From: JAHCIE01 sp034431435
Lineage (GTDB): Bacteria > Chloroflexota > Anaerolineae > Epilineales > JAHCIE01
Assembly (NCBI GenBank): GCA_034431435.1
Contig: DAOUDG010000086.1
Coordinates: 1-64,000, forward strand
Length of the DNA stretch: 64,000 nt
Direction: 5' to 3'
In this document: positions 15,228-23,283 of the stretch, piece after piece
Layout of the letters: the number at the start of each line of letters is the position of its first letter
How positions within the stretch are numbered: the first letter of the stretch is position 1
Made by a program: the position numbers and the translations under genes
The notes under the pieces: model-generated
What the model saw: the letters and a program-made list of their open reading frames with translations, nothing else
Database searches by the model: none
What the model was told of the DNA's origin: nothing

Positions 15228-15731
15228 GTGGGTAGCGCCGCCATCGTCGCCATCTCGTATGCCCTGGACGCCCAGGCGCGCCTGACACCGCCGACTCAGG
15301 CCGTCATGGACCGGGCCATTGCTGTGTGGCGGGCCGACCCGACAACCTGGCTCATCCCCTCGACGGGCGACAACCAGCGTCTAGGCGTGACGAACGCGCA
15401 CGTTATGGCCCAGTATGCTGTGGCGCAGGGCGTCCTCCGCGAGCGCATCGTCGAAGAGGACGGTTCCAGCAACACCTGGCAGAATCTCGCCTACAGCTGG
15501 CGTCTGGCGCGCGCCCATGGGGCTGACTGCCTCGTTGTGGTGTGCTATGACCTGCATGCCCGGCGCTGCGCGATGGTCGCCCGCCAGCAGGCCATCCCCC
15601 ATTGCATCGTGACCGCCACAACCCGCGACACGGGTCGCGCGGCGCGCAAGCCGTGGTTCGCCAGCCGCGCCAGCATCGCTGTCTATGAGGCTCTGGCGAC
15701 GATGTATGGCCGCGCCACGGGCCGCTTGTAA
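15228..15731 (+). CDS. YdcF/SanA/ElyC-type DUF218 protein
   Basis: 167-aa DUF218 protein. The fold blocks are AAIVAISYAL, WLIPSTGDNQRLGVTNAHVMA, then a serine/threonine-rich switch EDGSSNTWQNLAYSW and LVVVCYDLHARRCAMVARQQ. Related ElyC, SanA and YdcF proteins are linked to envelope or vancomycin tolerance, but their chemistry is unresolved. Unlike SanA there is no N-terminal membrane anchor. GTG 15228 directly abuts the stop of the monooxygenase gene, so translation is probably coupled. Confidence 0.78.
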   Translation: MGSAAIVAISYALDAQARLTPPTQAVMDRAIAVWRADPTTWLIPSTGDNQRLGVTNAHVMAQYAVAQGVLRERIVEEDGSSNTWQNLAYSWRLARAHGADCLVVVCYDLHARRCAMVARQQAIPHCIVTATTRDTGRAARKPWFASRASIAVYEALATMYGRATGRL

Positions 15732-15741
15732 GCTCCGCCAC

Positions 15742-15769
15742 TTGACTTCACCCCTTCGATGGATATACT
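15742..15769 (+). promoter_or_regulatory. Promoter upstream of the DUF308 gene
   Basis: TTGACT (15742-15747), 16-bp spacer, TATACT (15764-15769). It predicts a leader of about 145 nt before ATG 15919. Confidence 0.6.
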
Positions 15770-15918
15770 CCCTAGTAAGGGCGCGGATGCTATCATTCCT
15801 GCATGGCAGCATGGGCGTGGTGGGCCACGCTGGCCTCGGACGCGCCTCACCTTATCTGACACTGCTGTCGCTGATCCCCATCTATTGCTCTCCCCACCTA
15901 TGATTCTAGGAGGAACTC

Positions 15919-16572
15919 ATGTCTCAGACTCCGAGCATACCGCCGGCGGACCCGGCGAAAGCCCAGGAGGTGGCCCGCCAGGCGGCGCAGAACGTCGACC
16001 CGGCCAAGGTCAAGGCTGCCGCTGCCCAGGAGGCACGGAGCAGTCTCAACCGCACCTGGTGGATTATGCTCATCGACGGTATCGCCACCCTGATCCTCGG
16101 CCTGTTGCTTCTCACGAACCCCGCCGCCTCGGCCGTTGCCCTGACCGTCGTGCTCGGCATCTGGCTGCTCATCCAGGGCATCATGGCCTTCGTCCATATC
16201 TTTGTCGAGAACCACCGCGCCTGGTATTGGGACCTGCTGTGGGGCATTATCGGCGTGATCGCCGGTCTCGTCGTCCTGGGGAATCCCCTCATCAGTACGC
16301 TGGTGGCTGGCACGACGCTGGTGTTCATGATCGCCTTTGGGGCCATCCTGATGGGCATCATCGCTCTGATTCGTGGCTTCCAGGGCGGCGGCATCTGGCA
16401 GATCGTGCTGGGCATCATCAACCTGCTTATCGGCGTGTTCTTGCTCTTCAACCCTCTGGGCGCTGTCCTGGCGCTGCCGTGGGTGCTGGGCTTCTTCGCC
16501 CTCTTCGGCGGCATCGCCCTGCTGTTCATGGCCTTCCAGGCCCGTTCGGCGCGCAACGCCATCCCCGTCTAG
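15919..16572 (+). CDS. DUF308/HdeD-family membrane protein
   Basis: 217 aa. A hydrophilic Ala/Lys-rich N-terminus of about 40 residues precedes six hydrophobic segments arranged as repeated pairs (WWIMLIDGIATLILGLLLL, ALTVVLGIWLLIQGIMAFV, LLWGIIGVIAGLVVL, ...). This is the HdeD/DUF308 repeat. In E. coli HdeD is associated with acid resistance; the mechanism is unknown. The gene starts with ATG 15919 behind AGGAGG. It is followed by a hairpin, a small gene and a Ca2+-type P-ATPase. Confidence 0.82.
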   Translation: MSQTPSIPPADPAKAQEVARQAAQNVDPAKVKAAAAQEARSSLNRTWWIMLIDGIATLILGLLLLTNPAASAVALTVVLGIWLLIQGIMAFVHIFVENHRAWYWDLLWGIIGVIAGLVVLGNPLISTLVAGTTLVFMIAFGAILMGIIALIRGFQGGGIWQIVLGIINLLIGVFLLFNPLGAVLALPWVLGFFALFGGIALLFMAFQARSARNAIPV

Positions 16573-16602
16573 GGCGAGTCGCGTTTCGATCAAGTCGTGG
16601 CT

Positions 16603-16631
16603 GTGTGGAGGGGCTTGCTACCCCTCCACAC
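16603..16631. terminator. Perfect hairpin after the DUF308 gene
   Basis: GTGTGGAGGGG (16603-16613), 7-nt loop, CCCCTCCACAC (16621-16631). There is no T-tract, so it may stabilise the upstream mRNA or attenuate read-through to the next two genes. Confidence 0.5.
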
Positions 16632-16687
16632 TGTTATGCGACGCCAATGACCCAAGTCTTGCCGCGCAATGCACAGGGAGATTCCTC

Positions 16688-16933
16688 ATGGTCGCCATTT
16701 ACGACGAAAGCAACAATACCCTGTTGGGGAAGGTGACAGACGAGCAATTTCAGTTTCTGGTCGATCACCTGGAAGAAGAAACGAGCGACGATACTGACTA
16801 CTACATCAACACGGATACGGTCGCGCTGTTGCAGTCGAAGGGCGCCGACCCGGCCCTGGTCGCCCTCTTGCTACGGGCTGTTGGTCCCGCTGGCGAAGCC
16901 GATATTCGCTGGGTGCGTGAGCCTGGCGTCTGA
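16688..16933 (+). CDS. Small acidic protein of unknown function
   Basis: 81 aa, acidic, no membrane segment. It starts MVAIYDESNNTLLGKVTDEQ, continues with an acidic stretch (EEETSDDTDYY), and ends with a helical segment (GADPALVALLLRAVG) and a short strand. I do not recognise a characterised family. The compact alpha/beta layout and the supported start (GGGAG before ATG 16688) indicate a real gene. It lies 14 nt upstream of the P-type ATPase start, so a regulatory or accessory role for that pump is possible but unproven. Confidence 0.72.
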   Translation: MVAIYDESNNTLLGKVTDEQFQFLVDHLEEETSDDTDYYINTDTVALLQSKGADPALVALLLRAVGPAGEADIRWVREPGV

Positions 16934-16947
16934 ACAGGGAGGTGCGC

Positions 16948-19791
16948 GTGGCGTCACCTGCTGGTGATACAACCTTGCCGCTCGCGCAGGGGCCGGTCGA
17001 GCCGGCGCCCTTCTATTGCCTGACCGTCGCTGACGCACTGGCGCAGCTGGGCGTGGAGTCAGCCCACGGCCTGACCGCCGCTGAAGCCGCCGCCCGGCTG
17101 CAACGCTTCGGCGTCAACGAACTGCCTTCCATCCCGCCTACCCCCGCCTGGAAGCGGTTCCTCGCCCAGTTCGAGGGGCCGCTGACGCTGCTCCTGCTGT
17201 TCGCGACGGTCGTATCCTTTGTCGCGTGGCTCATCGAGCGCGATTCGCCCGTTCCCTACGAAGCCCTCACGATCCTGGCGATTGTCATCCTGAACGCCAT
17301 CCTGGGCTACATTCAGGAGAGCCGCGCCGAACAATCGGTCGCGGCATTGCGCGCCATGTCCGCGCCGACCGCTCGCGTATTGCGGGATGGCCAGCAACAG
17401 GTCGTGCCCGCCAGCCAGGTCGTGCCGGGCGACATCCTCCTCATCGAAGAAGGCGATACGCTGGCGGCGGATGGCCGCGTCACCGAGTCGATTGCGATGC
17501 GTGTCGCTGAGTCGGCCCTGACCGGCGAAAGCACGGCGGTATCGAAGGATAGCGCGCCCATCAGCGCGGACGTGGGCATCGGCGATCAGATCAACATGGT
17601 GTTCAGCGGCACCGCCGTCGCCGCCGGGCGCGGCAAGGCCGTCGTGACCGCGACCGGCGCGCTCACCGAGATCGGGAGGATCGCCGGCTCCCTGCAACAG
17701 GAAGAGGACGAGCAGACGCCGCTCCAGCGCGAACTGGGCCACGTCGGTCGGCTGCTGGGTCGCATTGTCATCGCTATCGCGATCCTGATGGCGGTCACGA
17801 TTGTGGTGGTCGATCGTATCACCACTCTCACCGACCTGGTCGACGTGCTGCTCCTGTCGGTGTCTCTGGCTGTGGCCGCTGTCCCCGAAGGCTTGACCGC
17901 CATTACCACCATCGTCCTGTCGCTGGGCATGCAGCGCATGGCGAAGCGCCACGTCATTGTGCGTAAGCTGTCGGCCGTCGAGACGCTTGGCTCGACCACT
18001 GTCATTGCGTCCGACAAGACGGGCACGCTGACCAAGAACGAGATGACCGTGCGCAAGGTGGTCACTGCCAGCGGCGAGGTGGACATGACCGGCGTCGGCT
18101 ATGAGCCGACGGGCGAGGCCACGGTTGATGGCCGCCCGCTGACCGACTCGCCTCTCCGTAACGAGGTGACTCGCACCCTGGCTGTGGCAAGCCTGGCCAA
18201 TAATGCGAACCTGATCAATACCGACGGGCAGTGGACGATTCAGGGCGACCCGACGGAGGGCGCGCTGGTCGTGGCCGCCTTCAAGCTAGGCGTAACGGAG
18301 GAGGCCCTCGACCAGCGCTTCCCGCGCGTTGGTGAAGTGCCGTTCACGTCGGAACGCAAGATGATGAGCACGGCGCATACCGACGAGCAGGGCCAGGCTG
18401 AGATCGTCGTGGCGGCTAAGGGCGCTCCCGATGTGCTGCTCGCGTCGTCGACGGCCGAGTGGGTGGAGGGCAAGGTCCGCCCGCTCACACCAGAGCGCCG
18501 CGCGGCCATTGTGGGCGACGTGGAACGCCTGGCCCACGCCGCGCTGCGTACCCTCGGCGTCGCCTATCGGACCCTCAAGCGGGATGCGGTCACCGGCGAA
18601 CTGAGTGAAGACGTCGAACAAGAGTTGATCTACCTGGGCACCATCGGCATGATCGATCCCCCGCGCCCGGAGGCGAGGGACTCGGTGGCCGTCGCGCGCC
18701 GCGCGGGTGTCCGCCCGATGATGATCACCGGCGACCACCCCAGCACAGCGGCCGCCATCGCCGCCGAGTTGGGTATCAGCCAGCCGGGCGAGCGGGCCGT
18801 GACGGGGGCCGAGCTGCAGAAGCTGGACGACAACGCCTTGCAGCAGCTAGTCAAGAAGGCCTCGGTCTACGCGCGCGTCTCGCCTGAGCACAAGCTGCGC
18901 ATCGTGCGCGCCCTCAAGGCGGATGGCGAGGTGGCGGCCATGACCGGCGACGGGGTCAATGACGCACCGGCCCTCAAGACGGCGGATATCGGCGTGGCTA
19001 TGGGCATCACCGGCACGGACGTGTCCAAGGGCGCCGCCGACATGATTCTGACCGACGACAACTTCGCGTCGATTGTGGCGGCGGTCGAAGAGGGCCGCTC
19101 CATCTTCGCCAATATTCAGAAGTTTCTGCGCTACCTGCTGACGTCGAATGTCGGTGAGGTGATGGTGATGTTCTTTGGCGTCATCCTGGCACGTGTGCTC
19201 AACTTCGAGCCGGAGGCTGGCTCGTCCCTCGTCGTGCCCCTGCTGGCGACCCAGATCCTGTGGATCAACCTGGTCACCGACTCTGGCCCCGCGCTGGCGC
19301 TGGGTGTCGACCCGCCCGACCGTGACCAAATGAGCAAGCCGCCCCGGAATCCGCGCACACGGGTCATCGACCGCTGGATGTGGTTCGATATCGTCTTTGT
19401 CGGGGCCATCATGGCGATCGGCACACTGGGGGTCATGGACTGGGCGCTGCCGGGTGGGCTGATTCCGGGTAGCGGGACGATGGCCTACGCGCAGACGATG
19501 GCCTTCACCACGCTGGTCTTCTTCCAGCTTTTTAACGTCTTCAACGCCCGCTCGGACGAGACGAGCGCGTTCCACGGCCTGTTCACCAACAAGTGGATCT
19601 GGATTGCGGTAGGGATTTCGATCCTGCTTCAGGTGGCCGTGATCTACGTGCCCTTCTTGCAGACAGCGTTCAGCACGGTTCCCCTGGCCGGCGCCGACTG
19701 GTTGGTGGCGATTGTGGTAGCCAGCTTTGTGGTGTGGCTGCGCGAGTTGGTCAAGCTGCTCGCACGCGGGCGTCGCCGCGTCGCTGCCTGA
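16948..19791 (+). CDS. Cation-transporting P-type ATPase, Ca2+ (P2A) type
   Basis: 947-aa membrane pump. Order of motifs: cation ATPase N-domain (AHGLTAAEAAARLQRFGVNEL), actuator loop ALTGESTAVSK, TM4 AVPEGLTAI with the ion-binding Glu, phosphorylation motif DKTGTLTKNEMT (Asp about 356), MMITGDHPSTA, TGDGVNDAPALK, and TM6 ILWINLVTDSGPALALGVDP. The NLVTD segment and PEGL are typical of SERCA/PMR1-like Ca2+ or Mn2+ exporters. C-terminal cation_ATPase_C helices follow. The start is GTG 16948, five bases after AGGGAGG, rather than GTG 16942, which overlaps that site. It is co-directional with the 81-aa gene. Confidence 0.93.
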   Translation: MASPAGDTTLPLAQGPVEPAPFYCLTVADALAQLGVESAHGLTAAEAAARLQRFGVNELPSIPPTPAWKRFLAQFEGPLTLLLLFATVVSFVAWLIERDSPVPYEALTILAIVILNAILGYIQESRAEQSVAALRAMSAPTARVLRDGQQQVVPASQVVPGDILLIEEGDTLAADGRVTESIAMRVAESALTGESTAVSKDSAPISADVGIGDQINMVFSGTAVAAGRGKAVVTATGALTEIGRIAGSLQQEEDEQTPLQRELGHVGRLLGRIVIAIAILMAVTIVVVDRITTLTDLVDVLLLSVSLAVAAVPEGLTAITTIVLSLGMQRMAKRHVIVRKLSAVETLGSTTVIASDKTGTLTKNEMTVRKVVTASGEVDMTGVGYEPTGEATVDGRPLTDSPLRNEVTRTLAVASLANNANLINTDGQWTIQGDPTEGALVVAAFKLGVTEEALDQRFPRVGEVPFTSERKMMSTAHTDEQGQAEIVVAAKGAPDVLLASSTAEWVEGKVRPLTPERRAAIVGDVERLAHAALRTLGVAYRTLKRDAVTGELSEDVEQELIYLGTIGMIDPPRPEARDSVAVARRAGVRPMMITGDHPSTAAAIAAELGISQPGERAVTGAELQKLDDNALQQLVKKASVYARVSPEHKLRIVRALKADGEVAAMTGDGVNDAPALKTADIGVAMGITGTDVSKGAADMILTDDNFASIVAAVEEGRSIFANIQKFLRYLLTSNVGEVMVMFFGVILARVLNFEPEAGSSLVVPLLATQILWINLVTDSGPALALGVDPPDRDQMSKPPRNPRTRVIDRWMWFDIVFVGAIMAIGTLGVMDWALPGGLIPGSGTMAYAQTMAFTTLVFFQLFNVFNARSDETSAFHGLFTNKWIWIAVGISILLQVAVIYVPFLQTAFSTVPLAGADWLVAIVVASFVVWLRELVKLLARGRRRVAA

Positions 19792-19817
19792 TGCGGATGG
19801 CGTCCCGGCGCGGGCGC

Positions 19818-20543
19818 CTACGACCGCCGCAGGGCGCGCAGCATCGCTGTCACGAGGGCGGCTTCCTGGTCGGTTAGCTCGGCGCGCTGCACGATGGTCC
19901 GCAGGGATCGGCGGGTGGCCTCGGCGCGGCTGGGGATGAGGAAGCCCGCGCTGTCGAGAGCCTGGTCGAGGGTCGCAAACAGGACGGCCATCTGAGCGGC
20001 GATGGCGGGGGCTGGGGCCGCCGGGCGGGGTAGCGGCCGTGGCGCGTCAGCCGCCAGGCGCAGTTCGTAGGCGATGACGAGCACGGCCTGGGCCAGGTTG
20101 AGTGAGGCGTAGTCGGGGTCAGTGGGGATGGTCAGCAAGGCGTGGCAGCGTTCCAGGTCGAGGCTGGACAGGCCCACATCCTCGCGGCCAAACAGGAACG
20201 CGACCCGTCCGCTGTCAGCACGCGCCAGCGCGGCCTCGGCGGCCTGGCGCGGCGTGAGCACCGGCAGGCGTGCGGCTCGCCGTCGCGCCGTCGTCCCGAC
20301 CACGTACACCGCATCGGCAAGGGCGCTGTCCAGGTCGTCGAAGACGCGGATGGCGTCGATCTGGGCCTGGCTGCGATGCGCTGCGACGGCCAGGCGGCGC
20401 CAGTCGAAGTCGGCCGGGCGGACCAGGCGTAGATCGCCAAGGCCCATGTTGCGCAGGGCGCGTAGCGCGCCGCCGACATTATCGGCGCTACGTGGCTCGA
20501 CAAGGATAGTGGCGATGCGGTGCAGGGGCAAGGCGGGCAACAT
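19818..20543 (-). CDS. TrmJ-like SpoU-family tRNA/rRNA methyltransferase
   Basis: 241-aa SPOUT (trefoil-knot) RNA 2'-O-methyltransferase using S-adenosylmethionine. Signatures: ILVEPRSADNVGGALRALRN (motif 1), VAFLFGREDVGLSSLDLERC (motif 2) and IPTDPDYASLNLAQAVLVIA (motif 3), the order and wording of TrmJ, which modifies position 32 of tRNAs. The C-terminal helical extension is also TrmJ-like. A GAAGGAAG ribosome site precedes ATG 20543. It is convergent with the Ca2+-type ATPase and divergent from the 165-aa gene. Confidence 0.88.
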   Translation of the reverse strand: MLPALPLHRIATILVEPRSADNVGGALRALRNMGLGDLRLVRPADFDWRRLAVAAHRSQAQIDAIRVFDDLDSALADAVYVVGTTARRRAARLPVLTPRQAAEAALARADSGRVAFLFGREDVGLSSLDLERCHALLTIPTDPDYASLNLAQAVLVIAYELRLAADAPRPLPRPAAPAPAIAAQMAVLFATLDQALDSAGFLIPSRAEATRRSLRTIVQRAELTDQEAALVTAMLRALRRS

Positions 20544-20615
20544 GAGGCGGCTTCCTTCGCACAGCGCAGCGAGATGGCCGGATTATACCACCAGAGCGGC
20601 CAAGGAGAGATGGCG

Positions 20616-21113
20616 ATGACGCCCCACAATCAATTCACCCCCGACGAGTGGCAGACTCTCAGCCAGTCGCCCTACGCCGCGATGGTTGCCATCATGGCTG
20701 CCAGCCCGAGTGGGCCGATGGGCCTGGTGCGAGAGACGCTGCCCCTGGCGCGATCGTTGTCCGACATCAAGGCCAATGGCTCGCCGTCAGAACTGATTCG
20801 GACGCTGGTGGCCCACCTGACGGCCGACGGCGCGACCAGGCCGCCCGCCTTTGGCAAGACGCCGGAACAGGCCCACCAGAACGCGATGCGGACCCTGGGC
20901 CTGGTGGGTGAGCTGTTTGGTCGCAAGACGGGCGACGGTTCGCTCAGCGTGGTCGAGGCCGACCAGTTCCGCGCCTGGCTTGTTGGCGTCGCGGATGGCA
21001 CGGCCCATGCCTACCAGGAGGGGGGCTTTGTGGGCATCGGCAGGGTCGATGTCAACTCACAGGAGCGGGATGCGCTGGACACCATACGCAAGCTGCTGGG
21101 GGCGGCGGGCTGA
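20616..21113 (+). CDS. Uncharacterised soluble protein, paralogue of the gene at 59120
   Basis: 165 aa, largely helical, no signal peptide. I do not recognise a named family. It aligns along its whole length with the 158-aa protein encoded at 59120-59596. Shared features are an F-x-P-x-x-W start (FTPDEWQTL), a central S-x-P-x-G-L motif, and a C-terminal block A-x-x-EGGF-x-GIG-x-x-x-V followed by AL-x-x-I-x-x-LG-x-A. ATG 20616 is chosen over 20610 because AAGGAGA is properly spaced from it. A terminator-like hairpin follows. Family members of this kind often carry tellurite- or stress-type names, but I have no basis for one here. Confidence 0.75.
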   Translation: MTPHNQFTPDEWQTLSQSPYAAMVAIMAASPSGPMGLVRETLPLARSLSDIKANGSPSELIRTLVAHLTADGATRPPAFGKTPEQAHQNAMRTLGLVGELFGRKTGDGSLSVVEADQFRAWLVGVADGTAHAYQEGGFVGIGRVDVNSQERDALDTIRKLLGAAG

Positions 21114-21134
21114 ACGCTGGCGCAACGACACCGC

Positions 21135-21168
21135 GACGGCGGTCCTACCAGATGGTGGGGCCGCCGTC
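21135..21168 (+). terminator. Terminator-like hairpin after the 165-aa gene
   Basis: GACGGCGG (21135-21142) pairs with CCGCCGTC (21161-21168), and the stem extends inward with one mismatch. TTGCTTC follows. It lies between two convergent genes and could serve both. Confidence 0.6.
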
Positions 21169-21187
21169 TTGCTTCACTGCTTCGAGG

Positions 21188-22120
21188 TCAGGGTTGCGCC
21201 GTCGCGGTGGGTGGGATGGGTGGCGCGGTGGGCGGGTCGGGCGCTGGCTTGAGAACATCGGCCTGGCCGAGCTGCCACTCACGCTCCACAACCGAGCCAG
21301 GCGTGCCGAGCGTACCCAATGGCTGCCCATTGACGAAGATGATAGTGCCGCCTGCGTTGCCGGTGCGGAGGGTCACGCTCTTCTGGCCGCGCCAGGACCG
21401 GCTCTGGCCCGGCTGAAGGATGCTGGCGAAGACCTGCTGGCCGTCGACCTTCACCTGAATCCAGCTGGGCTGCGTAATCTCAACCCCGACTTCCACCTCG
21501 TTCGAGGGGACCGTCGGCGCAGGTGTTGGGGCCGACCTGGTCGCCGTCGCGCCGATGGTCGGGAGCAATGTGGGCGTCGGCGGGGCGCCGACCACCGGTG
21601 TCGCGTCCAGAACCGGCGTGCGCGTCGGCGGTGGCGGTGTAGGGGACGATGCACTGCCGCTGTTCAGCGTTGCGGGGGTGTCGCCACCGACAACCGGGGT
21701 CGCGGCCGGCGCCTGCGCGACCTGCGTGCTGGTCTGTCGCAACGGCAGGATCGAGTACTGGAAAACGCCGTAGACGACGGCGAGCGCCAGGATGACGGCC
21801 CCCACGCCCAGGAGCAACTCTGCCCAATCCCGACGCCCTCGGTACAGAGGCTCTTGCAGGACAGGGTTGAAGCTCGCGGGCGCGATAGCGCCGTACTCGG
21901 CGTCGAACTGCGCGGCAGCGGCGACCGGGTCCAGGCCCAGGAACTCCGCGTACTTGCGGACCAGGCCGCGCGAGAAGGCCTTAGGGGGCAGACTCGCCAG
22001 GTCGCCTTCTTCCAGCGCCTGAAGCACCGGCGGGCGTATCTTGATGTTGGCTTCCACGTCGGTTGGCGACAGGCCTCGCTGTTCGCGGGCGGCGCGGAGT
22101 TGCTGACCCAGAGACGACAT
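21188..22120 (-). CDS. RodZ-like protein (HTH_25, one membrane segment, DUF4115)
   Basis: 310 aa. The cytoplasmic N-terminal HTH reads LGQQLRAAREQRGLSPTDVE to LGLDP. A basic patch and one membrane span (AELLLGVGAVILALAVVYGV, about 110-130) follow. After a long Pro/Thr-rich outside linker comes a DUF4115 domain (EITQPSWIQVKVDGQQVFAS, then GTIIFVNGQPLG). This is the RodZ layout; RodZ links MreB filaments to the elongasome in rods. No mreB is visible here, so the partner is unknown; bactofilins lie elsewhere in the window. Start is ATG 22120 behind GAGGAG. It is divergent from the TIGR01777 epimerase gene. Confidence 0.85.
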   Translation of the reverse strand: MSSLGQQLRAAREQRGLSPTDVEANIKIRPPVLQALEEGDLASLPPKAFSRGLVRKYAEFLGLDPVAAAAQFDAEYGAIAPASFNPVLQEPLYRGRRDWAELLLGVGAVILALAVVYGVFQYSILPLRQTSTQVAQAPAATPVVGGDTPATLNSGSASSPTPPPPTRTPVLDATPVVGAPPTPTLLPTIGATATRSAPTPAPTVPSNEVEVGVEITQPSWIQVKVDGQQVFASILQPGQSRSWRGQKSVTLRTGNAGGTIIFVNGQPLGTLGTPGSVVEREWQLGQADVLKPAPDPPTAPPIPPTATAQP

Positions 22121-22261
22121 GACGCTCCTCAATGACGTATCGATTGCGAATCGTATTCATCGTCAGGGAAAAAGTCAACTTGCGGTGGGCATGTGGGCGA
22201 ACGAGTGTCTATAATTGGTAGAATATTCTCTCTTCCAACGCACGGAGGCTGACAGCGCCAT

Positions 22262-23188
22262 ATGGAAAGCCGACGGGTGATTGTGACGGGCGCCACCGGC
22301 TTCATCGGCTCGCGCCTGGTGAGGGAACTGGCGAGGCGACAGTATGAGGTGGTGGTCTTCTCGCGGAACCCGGCCAGGGCGCGCGAGAAGGTGAGTGGCG
22401 CCGCCGACTATGTGGCCTGGGAGCCAGCGGAACATGGGGCCTGGGAGTCGGCTCTCGATGGGGCCGGCGCTGTGGTCAACCTGGCTGGCGCCTCGGTGGG
22501 CGGCAAACGCTGGAACGCCAACTACAAGCGCGAGATTGCCAACAGTCGAATCGTTGGCACGCGGGGCCTCGTCAACGCCATAGCCGTGGCGAAGGCGCGC
22601 CCGGCGGCGCTCGTGAGTATGTCCGTCATTGGCTACTACGGCCACCGCGACGCGACACCCCTGGACGAGAGCGCGCTGCCTGGCGACGACTTCCTGGCGC
22701 GCGTCGGGGTCGCGTGGGAGCAGGAGGCGCGAAAGGCCGAGGCGCTCGGCGTGCGCGTGTTCCTGCCCCGCACGGGCATCGTGCTGGGGGAGGCAGGGGG
22801 GGCGTTGTCGCTGATGGCGCTGCCCATCAAGTGCTTTGTCGGTGGGCCGATAATGCCCGGCTCCCAGTACGTGTCGTGGATTCATGTGGACGACGAGATT
22901 GCGATTCTAGCGCAAGGCCTGGACGATGACCGCTTGGCGGGCCCTATCAACGCTACCGCGCCCAACCCGGTCACGAACCGCGAGTTCAACGCCGCGCTGG
23001 GGCGGGCGCTGGGCCGGCCCTCCTGGCTGCCCGCGCCGGGCTTTGCGGTGAAGGCCGTCGTGGGTGAGTTCGCGGAGAGTGTCACCACAGGGCAGCGGGT
23101 GATTCCCAGGCGGCTGTTGGCGTTGGGCTACGAGTTCAAGTTCCCGACCCTGGATGCCGCTCTCCGAGATATCTACGGTTCAGCCTGA
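22262..23188 (+). CDS. TIGR01777-family NAD-dependent epimerase (YfcH-like)
   Basis: 308-aa extended SDR protein. N-terminal Rossmann motif RVIVTGATGFIGSRLVREL; then VVNLAGASVGGKRW, SMSVIGYYG in the active-site region (Tyr), LPRTGIVLGEAGGAL, and VSWIHVDDEIA. The C-terminal DUF1731-type tail (RALGRPSWLPAPGFAVKAVV, then RVIPRRLLALGYEFKFP) defines the TIGR01777 group, whose substrate is unknown. Relatives include plant SulA-like division proteins. GGAGG precedes the start at 22262. It is followed by the Rieske gene on the same strand. Confidence 0.88.
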   Translation: MESRRVIVTGATGFIGSRLVRELARRQYEVVVFSRNPARAREKVSGAADYVAWEPAEHGAWESALDGAGAVVNLAGASVGGKRWNANYKREIANSRIVGTRGLVNAIAVAKARPAALVSMSVIGYYGHRDATPLDESALPGDDFLARVGVAWEQEARKAEALGVRVFLPRTGIVLGEAGGALSLMALPIKCFVGGPIMPGSQYVSWIHVDDEIAILAQGLDDDRLAGPINATAPNPVTNREFNAALGRALGRPSWLPAPGFAVKAVVGEFAESVTTGQRVIPRRLLALGYEFKFPTLDAALRDIYGSA

Positions 23189-23283
23189 TCGGGAGTGAGG
23201 CCAGGGATAGCGGTTCCAGGTGCGCGCGATCCCATCAGCTGCTACCGGACGGCGGCTGGGTGTCTTGTCACAAGGGAGGAACT

